From: Synergistaceae bacterium
Lineage (GTDB): Bacteria; Synergistota; Synergistia; Synergistales; Aminobacteriaceae
Direction: 5' to 3'
Assembly (NCBI GenBank): GCA_017455085.1
Contig: JAFTBT010000042.1
Coordinates: forward strand, 1 to 45,649
DNA length: 45,649 bases
Under the pieces are notes generated by a model. The model saw only the letters and a list, made by a program, of their open reading frames with translations, was not told the DNA's origin and made no database searches. Made by a program: the position numbers and the translations under genes. Positions 19,718 to 27,802 of the stretch are shown here, piece by piece (position 1 is the stretch's first letter; the number at the start of each line of letters is the position of its first letter).

Positions 19718-19745
19718 GAGTAGTGGCTTACAGACATTTTGTCAA
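19718..19745 (-). promoter_or_regulatory. Candidate promoter of the fucosyltransferase gene
   Basis: Minus strand TTGACA (19740-19745) is followed after 17 bases by TACTCT, a weak -10. The pentanucleotide repeat would then lie right around the transcription start or in the leader. The perfect -35 is the stronger half. Confidence 0.45.
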
Positions 19746-19777
19746 GCTCCTTTCTGCTTAATTTCGCGATTATAACA

Positions 19778-19808
19778 TAAAATCTCCCCCGCTCTTCACA
19801 AGGGAGAC
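19778..19808 (-). terminator. Terminator after the first binding-protein gene
   Basis: Minus strand TCTCCCTTGTG... with CGGGGGAGA forms a stem, then TTTTATG. It lies about 150 bases past the stop at 19956; the stretch between (19809-19955) holds no gene that I can see. Confidence 0.7.
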
Positions 19809-19955
19809 TCAATTTCTCAGATGCTTTATCCTGTCCGTCTATCTTTTCATGAGGTGAAGAACTTTGCTCCAGAGTTTTCCAGCGGCATCAAGTGAAAAAT
19901 ATATACCCCCCAGAGAGTCCTCGCTGCATCGGGGGGAAAAATATAACCCAGACGT

Positions 19956-20774
19956 TTATCTCTTTCTCATGTGAATGAATTTGCTCCAGTTGTAGTACGG
20001 CTCAGAAAGCACTACCCCTTCAGGAGAGTCATATGTCCACGTTCCGCCTGCAGAAGTCTCAAACCAAAATACCGCATCCACCCTCCCTGAAGCCAACGCA
20101 CTCGCCCTCGCTCCAGCATCTATATTCACCAGCTTGATGTTCACCTTCATCCTCCGGCCCAGCTCCGCCAACAATGCCGCGTTGAAACCGTCAGGATTCC
20201 CAGAAGCATCTACATAGTCTATCGGCGGAATATCCCCAGTTACTGCAACATTCACCGTCTGCGCTCCCTTAAACGTGCTGAACTTCACAGGCTTGGGGTT
20301 GCCCTTGTTGTGGATATATATTCCCTGAAGCTCCGCAAGTGTCCAGTCCTCTCGCATAGCTCTCAATGCAGCGTTGAACTTTTCCGCAAGTGCAGCATTC
20401 TCCTTCAGGAAGCCCAGCGCAAGACTCATAGACGCATTTGTCCGAGATACACAGCACTCTTCGATTCTGGGGTCCGCTACAGCTAGATAGTCTCCCACAA
20501 CTTCAGGCAGAGCTATCTCGTCAATGTCCTTCCTGTCCAGAGCCATGTGCATAGCCGTCAGAGAGTCGAAAAACTTCACCCCGTGAAGGTCATGCCGAGC
20601 CGAGAGTATACGCCAGCTTCCAGTCCTCTGGGCGTTCTGGATTATGCGGGCAAATTCTTCTTCTGAGGTGTTCAGCCTCGACAAGTAGCCGATTGTTGGT
20701 GTCTTCGCAGCAGATGCAAATGCAGCACCAGCCAGCAGCATAAGCATTATTAGTGTGCAGATAGTTTTCTTCAC
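19956..20774 (-). CDS. Exported SBP_bac_3-like binding protein with apparently permuted halves (paralog 1)
   Basis: A 272-residue secreted protein. GTG 20774 is preferred (GGAGG nine bases upstream, reads VKKTICTLIML signal peptide); the TTG at 20783 lies too close to that site. Its second half (VNVAVTGDIPPIDYVDASGNPDGFNAALLAELG, then GRVDAVFWFE and LSEPYYNW) matches the N-terminal lobe of amino-acid-type periplasmic binding proteins. Its first half (FFDSLTAMHMALDRKDIDEIALPEVVGDYL, LALGFLKENAALAEKFNAALRAM) resembles the segment that normally comes after. That order suggests a circular permutation. About two thirds of positions look shared with the next gene, a tandem paralog. No ABC permease is adjacent. 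It could act as a sensor or a transporter part. Confidence 0.72.
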   Translation of the reverse strand: MKKTICTLIMLMLLAGAAFASAAKTPTIGYLSRLNTSEEEFARIIQNAQRTGSWRILSARHDLHGVKFFDSLTAMHMALDRKDIDEIALPEVVGDYLAVADPRIEECCVSRTNASMSLALGFLKENAALAEKFNAALRAMREDWTLAELQGIYIHNKGNPKPVKFSTFKGAQTVNVAVTGDIPPIDYVDASGNPDGFNAALLAELGRRMKVNIKLVNIDAGARASALASGRVDAVFWFETSAGGTWTYDSPEGVVLSEPYYNWSKFIHMRKR

Positions 20775-20820
20775 GTCAATCAATCCTCCATGTGTGAAAA
20801 ATTGCAGTTATGATAACACT

Positions 20821-20935
20821 ACATGTGTATGTACAAAAACTACTCTCACGGCAGGCTCTGCATGTGTACGGGCAAAAACTACTCTCACGGCAAACTATGC
20901 ATGTGCACGGGCAAAAACTACTCTCACGATAACAC
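20821..20935. repeat. 39-bp minisatellite, three copies, upstream of paralog 1
   Basis: Three units built on GTGTACGGGCAAAAACTACT plus CTCACGGCA, each 39 bp. The first and last are slightly diverged. It occupies most of the space between the two binding-protein genes. Because 39 is a multiple of three, all frames stay open as 13-residue repeats, but no coding signal is present. Confidence 0.85.
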
Positions 20936-20968
20936 AAAAAATCTCCCCTGCTTTCACACAAGGGAGAC
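20935..20968 (-). terminator. Terminator after binding-protein paralog 2
   Basis: Minus strand TCTCCCTTG stem with CAGGGGAGA, followed by TTTTTTGTG. Its arm sequence is nearly the same as the terminator of paralog 1, so the two genes and their terminators were probably duplicated together. Confidence 0.8.
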
Positions 20969-20995
20969 CGTCATGTTTACGTGATATGCAGCGTC

Positions 20996-21823
20996 TTACT
21001 GCTGGTCCTTCTTCCGGATATGCAGAAACTTGTTCCACGAGAAATACGGATCCGACAGCAATACTTCATCCGATGCGTCATAGTTCCACATAATTCCCTG
21101 CGCAGTCTCGTACCAGAATACTACGTCAGCTCTTCCGGACACAAGTGCCGCAGTCCTCGCACCTGCCTCCACGTTCAGCAGCTCGATATTCACCTGCATA
21201 CGCCGGCCAAGTTCTGCCAGCAGTGCCGCATTGAACCCAGCAGGATTCCCCGCCTCGTCAATGTAATCTATCGGGGGCATGTCTCCAGTTACGGCTACTT
21301 TCACCGTGTCCGCTCCGTCAAAATGGTCGAACTTCACGGGTTTAGCTATGCCGTTGTTGTAGATATACACTCCCTGAATCTCCGCTAGAGTCCAATCTTC
21401 ATCTATCATGCGCAATGCTCGGTTGAACTTCGACGCAAGCACAACGTTATCCTTACTGAAACCGAACACAAGAGCCATAGGATTACGAGTCCTCACCGCA
21501 CAGCACGCATCAAAATCAGGGTTAGCCTTCAGCAAATATTCTGCCACTACTTCCGGTAAAGCTATCTCGTCAATTTCTCCCCTGTTCAGAGCCATCTGCA
21601 TGGTCATCAACGAATCGAAGAATTTTACGCCGTAAAGCTCATGCCTGTTTGAGAGCAAATGCCAGCCTGTGGTGCTGTTCGCATTCTGGATGATTTGGGC
21701 AAACTCTGTTTCTGAGGTGTTAAGCCTCGTAAGGAAGCCGACTCTCGGAGTCATAAACACCGCTGCAAATGCACACGATGCTACAAGAGCAACTGCCGCT
21801 AATGCACATAATACTTTCTTCAC
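20996..21823 (-). CDS. Exported SBP_bac_3-like binding protein with apparently permuted halves (paralog 2)
   Basis: 275 residues from GTG 21823, chosen because AAAGGGG lies upstream and KKVLCALAAVALVASCAFA gives a clean signal peptide that also contains a lipobox-like VASC; the paralog starts at the equivalent GTG. Domain order is as in its neighbour: FFDSLMTMQMALNRGEIDEIALPEVV first, then VKVAVTGDMPPIDYIDEAGN, GFNAALLAELGRRM, GRADVVFWYE and LSDPYFSWNKF. The conserved Pro-Pro-Ile-Asp-Tyr and Gly-Phe-Asn-Ala positions are where family members bind the ligand. Strong similarity to the gene at 19956-20774 marks a tandem duplication. Ligand unknown; amino-acid-like substrates are typical. Confidence 0.72.
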   Translation of the reverse strand: MKKVLCALAAVALVASCAFAAVFMTPRVGFLTRLNTSETEFAQIIQNANSTTGWHLLSNRHELYGVKFFDSLMTMQMALNRGEIDEIALPEVVAEYLLKANPDFDACCAVRTRNPMALVFGFSKDNVVLASKFNRALRMIDEDWTLAEIQGVYIYNNGIAKPVKFDHFDGADTVKVAVTGDMPPIDYIDEAGNPAGFNAALLAELGRRMQVNIELLNVEAGARTAALVSGRADVVFWYETAQGIMWNYDASDEVLLSDPYFSWNKFLHIRKKDQQ

Positions 21824-21872
21824 TGCAAAAACCCCTTTCGTGTTTGGGAAAATTGCAATCATTATACAGCAC

Positions 21873-22352
21873 TTACACTCCTAAACTGTCAGCCCATTTC
21901 TTCAGCTCAGCAACCGAGACACTGCCCCTGAATACTTTCCCTTCACGGATGAGTGCACCGGGTGCGCTGGGTTTCAGGGCATTCACTGCCTCGCCGAATC
22001 CTGAGCCTCCGGACGTGGCGAAGAGTATTATCGTCTTTCCGGAAAAATCGTAGCTCTCAAGGAACGTGTTGATGATCGTCGGAGCAACATACCACCAAAT
22101 CGGGAAGCCCAGAAATACCACGTCTACCCCGCTGAGTTTTGCGGACTTGTCGGCGAGTTCGGGACGTGATGACTTGTCGCGCATCTCGACACTGCTGCGT
22201 GAGTTCTTGTCGTTCCAGTTCAGGTCAGCGTGTGTATACGGGACACTTGGCCGGATCTCGTACAGGTCAGCACCTACAGCCTCAGCGAGTTTTTTGGCGA
22301 CGCTTGCAGTGACTCCGCTTGCAGAAAAACATGCTACTAGTTTCTTGCTCAT
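21873..22352 (-). CDS. Flavodoxin
   Basis: Small FMN-binding electron carrier or flavodoxin-type quinone/NADPH-linked reductase. 159 residues. The phosphate loop is FSASGVTASVAKKL, the isoalloxazine-side loop VVFLGFPIWWYVAP, and the second loop FATSGGSGFGEA. The first loop has SASGVT where classic flavodoxins have T-x-T-G-x-T. It follows the alcohol dehydrogenase by two bases, so the two are one operon. It resembles the flavodoxin half of the fusion at 9245-10606 (shared GFPxWW and EIRPxxxYTxxxLNW-type layout). Confidence 0.88.
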   Translation of the reverse strand: MSKKLVACFSASGVTASVAKKLAEAVGADLYEIRPSVPYTHADLNWNDKNSRSSVEMRDKSSRPELADKSAKLSGVDVVFLGFPIWWYVAPTIINTFLESYDFSGKTIILFATSGGSGFGEAVNALKPSAPGALIREGKVFRGSVSVAELKKWADSLGV

Positions 22353-22354
22353 GA

Positions 22355-23521
22355 CTACATACTCTCCTTCAGAATCTCGATTACTTCCTCACGTGTGAGT
22401 GTCTTATAGCCGCCGGTGAGTATAAATGTCCCGTCAGCAATTCCGTCATACATGTCATCAGTTACGCCGAGTTCACGGAGATTCATCACTACTCCGATCT
22501 CGCGCATCCATGCCTCAAGGCACTTCAGGCTCTCCTCTGCAAGCTGATGTTCGGTTTTGCCCTCAGGGTTCACTCCCCAGACGTTCACGGCGAATCTAGC
22601 GAATCTCTTCACCCCAGCGTCCAGAATATGCCTGTAGTACGCGAGACTCACTGCCGAGAGAGTCATACCGTGTGTAGCATTCGTGTATGCTCCTACGGAC
22701 TGGCCGATCATGTGAACCATCCAGTCGGTGGATTTGGCTTTCGCGATTAACGTGTTGAGTGCCCATGTAGCTGTCCACATGATATTGCTGCGAGCTTCGT
22801 AGTCTTTGGGATTCTTGACGGCGATTCTTGAGCTGTGAATGAGTGAGCGCATCAGGCCTTCAGCAAGGTAGTCGCTTGTGTTGTCGTCATTGCCTGAAAG
22901 ATACTGCTCCAGAATGTGGCACATAATGTCGAAGAATCCTGCGACCATCTGGTACTGCGGGATGGTGTACGTGTATACAGGGTTGAGGATCGAGAATTTC
23001 GGGAACACGTTATCGCCGAAGACGTGGCCGATCTTGAGTTTCTGGTCGTGGTTTGTGATGACGCTTCCGCCGTTCATTTCGCTGCCTGTGCCGACCATAG
23101 TCAGGACGCAGCCCACAGGGATGATTTTGCACGTAGGTTCCTCCATCTTGAGGAAGTAATGCTCCCAAGGGTCGCCGTCATAGTACGCGGAGACAGAAAC
23201 GGCCTTGCTGTAGTCGCAGACACTTCCGCCGCCGACAGCGAGAATCAGGTCAATAGCATTCTCACGAGCGAGTTTTGCGCCCTCGAGGAGCTTGACGTGT
23301 GTGGGGTTGGACATGACGCCGGGAAGTTCGGTGATGTTTTTGCCGGATTCTTTGAGGAGCTTGATGATCTCGTCATAGAGTCCGGATTTCTTGATGGAGC
23401 CGCCGCCGTAAGTGAGCATGACGTTCGGGCCGTAGTTGGAGAGTTCCTGCTTGAGGAAGTCTAGTGAGTTTTCACCGAAGTATAAGCGCGTAGGGTTTGA
23501 GTACGCGAAATTTCCTAACAT
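22355..23521 (-). CDS. Iron-containing alcohol dehydrogenase, butanol-dehydrogenase type
   Basis: NAD(P)H-dependent reduction of aldehydes to alcohols. 388 residues from ATG 23521, the normal length of BDH/YqhD-type enzymes, with AGGAGG nine bases upstream. Coenzyme-binding YGGGSIKKSG and AVGGGSVCDYSKA are present, and the metal ligands can be read in GFFDIMCHILEQYL (Asp, His) and HMIGQSVGAYTNATHGMTLS (two His). The reading frame stays open for 119 codons further upstream; that part is listed separately because it has no resemblance to the family and the ribosome site lies inside it. Downstream flavodoxin is in the same operon. Confidence 0.93.
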   Translation of the reverse strand: MLGNFAYSNPTRLYFGENSLDFLKQELSNYGPNVMLTYGGGSIKKSGLYDEIIKLLKESGKNITELPGVMSNPTHVKLLEGAKLARENAIDLILAVGGGSVCDYSKAVSVSAYYDGDPWEHYFLKMEEPTCKIIPVGCVLTMVGTGSEMNGGSVITNHDQKLKIGHVFGDNVFPKFSILNPVYTYTIPQYQMVAGFFDIMCHILEQYLSGNDDNTSDYLAEGLMRSLIHSSRIAVKNPKDYEARSNIMWTATWALNTLIAKAKSTDWMVHMIGQSVGAYTNATHGMTLSAVSLAYYRHILDAGVKRFARFAVNVWGVNPEGKTEHQLAEESLKCLEAWMREIGVVMNLRELGVTDDMYDGIADGTFILTGGYKTLTREEVIEILKESM

Positions 23522-23878
23522 GAATAATATCCTCCTTGTTGTTATGGGAATGCCTGAATGATAACAGCTAAACCCTGCTTCACCGCAAAAATGTTCGTAT
23601 TTAAGCCTGTCCTCGAAGGAGCGTATAAGTATGTTCTGGGTAGCTTCCTGAGTGTATGGCATGTTCTCGTTGTCGAAAGCTGAGTCAGAAGTCAGAATTT
23701 CTCCGAAGTTGAAGGACTGTCCGGGAAGTGTGAGTTCGATTCTGATGTTGCCGAAAAGTCTGTAGAGATTCACGAAGAATAAGCCGGACTGCGAAAAGTC
23801 AGCATACTTCATGAGAAGGGTGAGGAATCCCTGTTTAGGGTTGAGGCGGGATTGTATGTAGTCGAGAGCCTGTGACAT
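23522..23878 (-). other. In-frame 119-codon ORF fused upstream of the alcohol dehydrogenase, unrecognised
   Basis: Open from ATG 23878 without a stop into the dehydrogenase. The first ~100 codons look coding: MSQALDYIQSRLNPKQGFL, then FSQSGLFFVNLYRLFGNIRI and a DNENMPYTQEATQNILI segment. The last ~20 codons are simply the leader with the dehydrogenase ribosome site. Possibilities are a small gene that lost its stop, or an N-terminal extension used from a second start. No family was recognised. Confidence 0.4.
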
Positions 23879-23927
23879 TAATGAGCTTGTCCTAATAATA
23901 ACACTCTTTCAGGGCGTGAATTTTTCG

Positions 23928-24000
23928 GATAGCGTTTGCAATTAGCCGTTAAGATATATATGTTCAGAATAGTGTTTACAGTCAGCCATAATGTATAATC
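23928..24000 (+). repeat. Two ~40-bp repeats forming the promoter region of the Hsp70 gene
   Basis: Copies start ATAGCGTTTGCAATTAGCC (about 23930) and ATAGTGTTTACAGTCAGCC (about 23969). The second ends in TATAAT (23994-23999), about 64 bases before the start codon at 24063. The first ends in the degraded TATATA. As upstream of the TAXI gene, a promoter-sized unit has been doubled. Confidence 0.65.
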
Positions 24001-24062
24001 TCATCAGCAAATCACCATTTTCGAAGAACGCATACACAAATTTTCCGGATGCATGAAGAATA

Positions 24063-26544
24063 ATGCACTATGTAGGCCTAGACTTAGGCACAACTAACAG
24101 CGTGATATGTTCTTATGACGGCATCAATGCTCCTAGAGTGTGGAAGAGTCCCGAACAAAATGACGTTACTCCGTCAGCAATATACATCGGCAGGCGAGGA
24201 GGCCGCTACTATGGACATAAAGCCTATAACAGGTCAGCTTTAGACGACAAGAATACTGCTGTGCTGTTCAAGCGATTTCTAGGTACAAGCGCAAAATTCG
24301 GTTTCCCTGATGCCGGAATATTCCTGTCGCCATAAGAGTGCAGTGCTGAGATTCTCAGGGTGTTATTCGGCTACCTCCCTGAAGAAATACGCAATGACAC
24401 TAGCACCGGAACTGTGATCACTGTACCTGCGGCATTCAGTCAGGTGAAGAAAGAAGCTACTCTTGAGGCTGCACGCATGGCAGGTATCGGCAGGGTTACG
24501 ACACTTCAAGAGCCGGTTGCGGCAGTGATGAGCGTTATGCGTACCAGAAAAAGCACTGACGGAGTATTTGTGATATACGACTTGGGCGGAGGGACTTTTA
24601 ATGTCTCGATAGCGGAAAGTGCCGGAGGAAAAGTGAACTTACTCGTGCAGGAAGGCAAGGAAATGTGCGGGGATCGTGACTTGGATCGCAAAATCTTCGA
24701 CAGTGTTGTCGTCAAGTGGCTTAGGGAAAACTTCGCTCTCCCTGATAATTTCCTAGCTGATGATAAATACAGGGATATCCGACATGCAGCATTATTCGCC
24801 ATAGAGCAGGCAAAAATCGAGCTGTCACAGAAACCATCATCACAGAACGTAATGATTCAGTGTGAAGAGCTTTCCTGTAGTGATTCGCAGGGAAAAGATA
24901 TGTATCTGGATGTTCCGTTTTGCAGGGATGACCTGAATCCGCTAATAGACAGCCTGATTGACGAGACTGTAGAGATCTCCAGAGCAGCAATGACTAAAGC
25001 CGGAGTGTCTGCCGCCGATGTCGAGAGGCTCGTATTTATGGGAGGGCCTACGAATTACGGGTATCTGCGCGAAAAAGTTGCGTCTGAGTTGGCAGTGAGG
25101 GCGGATACCAGTGTCAACCCAATGACTGCCGTAGCTGAAGGAGCAAGCATATTCGCAGAATCGATAGACTGGAACAGCGAGGAACATAGCCCCAAAACCC
25201 ACAACAGGCGACAATCCTATCGGGACAGCATTATCGTTCAGGTATGAGGCCAGAACTTCAGGGGATAAAGCTCGTGTTATGTGTCGCATGAATATTTCCG
25301 GAAGCCTCATGTTTGAGGTCGTAAGTAACGATACAGGCTGGACATCCGGCAGGCTTGAACTGCGCAACGGCACTCAGATATGCATTCCACTCACGAAAGA
25401 CGGCAATAACTCGTTCAGAATCGAAGTGTACGACAAGCTCGGCAAAAAGATTCCGATCCCTGAACAGAGAATCACCATCACCAAAGTTCCGGCCTCAGTG
25501 GGAGCTATCCCCGCATCGCACTCTATAGCTGTGTCTGCTCTGGACAGGATAGGCGGCACAGAAAGGCTCGTGTACCTCGTCAGGAAGGACGAATCTCTCC
25601 CCAAAAAAGGCAGTATCACTTTCAGGGCGGCTCAGACTCTGAAGGCATCTGCTGATGAATCACTGAACTTCAACCTTTGGGAGGGTGAAATTGAGACACC
25701 GTACTACGATAACAGATTCGCCGGAGTGTACAGCATTTCCAGCGGGGATTTGTCCGGAAATGAGATCATCCCTGCTGGCAGCGAGATAGTGTGCAGTTAC
25801 GAGATATCTGACGGAGGAGCAATATCTATGTCTGCATCCGTTCCGTGTATTGGCCGTGACTTCACAGGGAAAAATTTATACTCACATTATGACGCGAAAC
25901 TAGACCTGCAAGATACTGCAAGATTAGCCGAAGAAGGACGGGACATTGTAGAGCAGATCGATGAGATGTCCCAGAAAATCGATGATCCCAATCTGGACAA
26001 GGCAAGGGAGAAAGCAGAACACGCCGTAGCCATAGAAGGCCGTATTTCAGCAGGAATAGAGGAAGTGCAGGAGGCCTATAGCGATTTGTACGAGGCCAAG
26101 AAGATATTATCTCAGGTACGCAGTGAGCATTTCCGGGAAGTTAACCAGATGGAACTTGAGGAATGTGCAGCTTTCTTCAGTAAAAACGTCTCCAGACATG
26201 CAACAGCTTCAGAGAATGCTTCGTTCAACAATCTTGCTAGGACCGCCAAAAGATACGTCAATGAAGCCAGCTTTGAGCGTTATATCAGCGAGCTTTGGGG
26301 TAAGGTCAGTAGTGTGCTGTTAAGGCAGGATTGGTACATCATCGACTACTTCAGGGTAAAAGTCAAGAATCCTGATGATTACCGCGACAGAAAACGTTTC
26401 GAGGCTCTCAAGGCTAGGGGCGAAAAATGCATACAGAAGGACGATATTGACAGCCTGCGCGGAATTATTGGTGAGCTGTTCGACATCACGAAGAATATAT
26501 CACGCGAAGACAAGCAGCTGACTGTGAACATCATCAAGGGGTAA
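24063..26544 (+). pseudogene. Hsp70/DnaK-like chaperone, one nonsense codon and one frameshift
   Basis: About 826 codons when joined. The ATPase domain has VGLDLGTTNSVI (phosphate 1), EPVAAVM (connect 1), IYDLGGGTFNVSIAE (phosphate 2, with Asn where DnaK has Asp) and FMGGPTNYGYL (adenosine site, Pro where DnaK has Ser). An in-frame TAA at 24333-24335 cuts it after 90 codons; the frame then continues unchanged with ECSAEILRVLFGY. A +1 shift near 25190 (CCCCAAAACCC region) moves the rest to another frame, which carries a beta-type substrate-binding-like region and a helical, partly coiled-coil tail (about 25900-26544). Longer and more diverged than housekeeping DnaK. First gene of a cassette with the AAA+ and J-like genes. 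Confidence 0.85.
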
Positions 26545-26548
26545 ACGA

Positions 26549-27799
26549 ATGGGAGCTGATTTTTTGCCGCAAGGCTTCACACTTCCGGACGGCACAAGAA
26601 CAGGAAGACTCATAACATCAGGAACAGACTGGCAGATATTCGCGTCCAGTGAGGGCAGCTCAACGCTTGCAGTACTCCCAGAACTTTATGAGCGGTGGAT
26701 CAGAGACGGCTTCATCGGTGAAAGACTCTTCACCATGTGCGAGGTGAACGGTGCAGAGATTTTCGTCCTGACCAGCAAGAAAGGCTACATCACAGCGTCA
26801 GTACAGCAAGGCTCTCACCAGCCAGACAGTGCAGAATCCCGTGCATTTGCCTTCGCCTTGAGCGAGACCCGCAAGACCGCCGGAAACACTTCACTGCATG
26901 ATGCTGTATACATTGAGCAGTTTTCTCTGTTGCTGCCGACATACACCCAAACAGAGCCGCTCAGTGATGATACTGTGCTGAAGTTATGGCTGTCAGGTGG
27001 CGTGCAGGTATCAGCCTCACAGATACAGGGGCAAATTTTCAGGCTTCCCGGTCGTCCGTCTCTTGAGGCATTCTTCAACGAGCATGTTATAGACATAGTG
27101 CGCAATGCAGAGAAATACAGCAGAGTCGGTATAGATTTCCCATCGGCTATATTGCTGTACAGCCCTCCTGGATGCGGGAAGACTTTTGCGGTTGAGAGAC
27201 TGGCAGAGTTTATGTCTTGGCCGATCTTCAGGATAGATTCAGGAAGTATAGGCAGTCCGTATATTCACGAGACCAGCAGGAAGACAGCAGAGATTTTTGA
27301 CGAGGCAGCACGTGTTTCACCGTCAATGATAGTGATTGATGAGATGGATGCGTTTTTGTCCGACAGGAGCGCAGGCACTTCGGGGACACATCACGCTGAA
27401 GAAGTCTCGGAGTTTTTGCGGCGAATACCTGAAGCCTCACGTAAACATGTGCTTGTTGTTGCGATGACCAACAGGCTGGACGTGATAGACCCTGCACTGC
27501 TGAGACATGGACGGTTTGACCACATAATAGCAGTAGACATGCCGTCAGTTCATGAAGTTAGGGATTTGCTGCTGTCACTGTTTGAGGGGCTGCCTTTGTC
27601 GCCTGAAGTTGATGTAGATGCTGTTGCAGAAAAATTATCGGGGCGTGCTTTGTCTGACGCTGCATTTGTCGTGAAGGAATCAGGGCGTTTATCGGTGAGG
27701 GAAGGCAGAGACGCTATAGACACTGGAATGATTGAGGCAGCTTTAGGATTATTGTCCCGCAAAGAGAATTACAGCCGCATAATAGGCTTTGGAGGGTAA
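26549..27799 (+). CDS. AAA+ ATPase of the Hsp70-linked cassette
   Basis: 416 residues and intact. The AAA domain covers about 165-400: Walker A SPPGCGKT at 205-212, Walker B IVIDEMD at 261-267, sensor-1 Asn308 in VVAMTNRLD, and arginine-finger-like LLRHGRFD at 317-324. This is closest to the FtsH/Cdc48 classic AAA clade. The N-terminal 160 residues (DGTRTGRLITSGTDWQIFAS, LPELYERWIRDGF) form a separate domain I do not recognise. No protease or membrane segment is present. It starts 4 bases after the Hsp70 stop (AAGGGG site) and ends 4 bases before the J-like gene, so all three are one transcript. A likely job is remodelling or unfolding proteins handed over by the Hsp70. It remains intact while both neighbours are broken. 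Confidence 0.86.
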   Translation: MGADFLPQGFTLPDGTRTGRLITSGTDWQIFASSEGSSTLAVLPELYERWIRDGFIGERLFTMCEVNGAEIFVLTSKKGYITASVQQGSHQPDSAESRAFAFALSETRKTAGNTSLHDAVYIEQFSLLLPTYTQTEPLSDDTVLKLWLSGGVQVSASQIQGQIFRLPGRPSLEAFFNEHVIDIVRNAEKYSRVGIDFPSAILLYSPPGCGKTFAVERLAEFMSWPIFRIDSGSIGSPYIHETSRKTAEIFDEAARVSPSMIVIDEMDAFLSDRSAGTSGTHHAEEVSEFLRRIPEASRKHVLVVAMTNRLDVIDPALLRHGRFDHIIAVDMPSVHEVRDLLLSLFEGLPLSPEVDVDAVAEKLSGRALSDAAFVVKESGRLSVREGRDAIDTGMIEAALGLLSRKENYSRIIGFGG

Positions 27800-27802
27800 A
27801 TC

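Noticed and set aside
20776..20961. Cys-rich repeat ORF (CRESSFCPYTC) on the minus strand
   Set aside because: Also a by-product of a 39-bp repeat, located between a terminator and a gene start.
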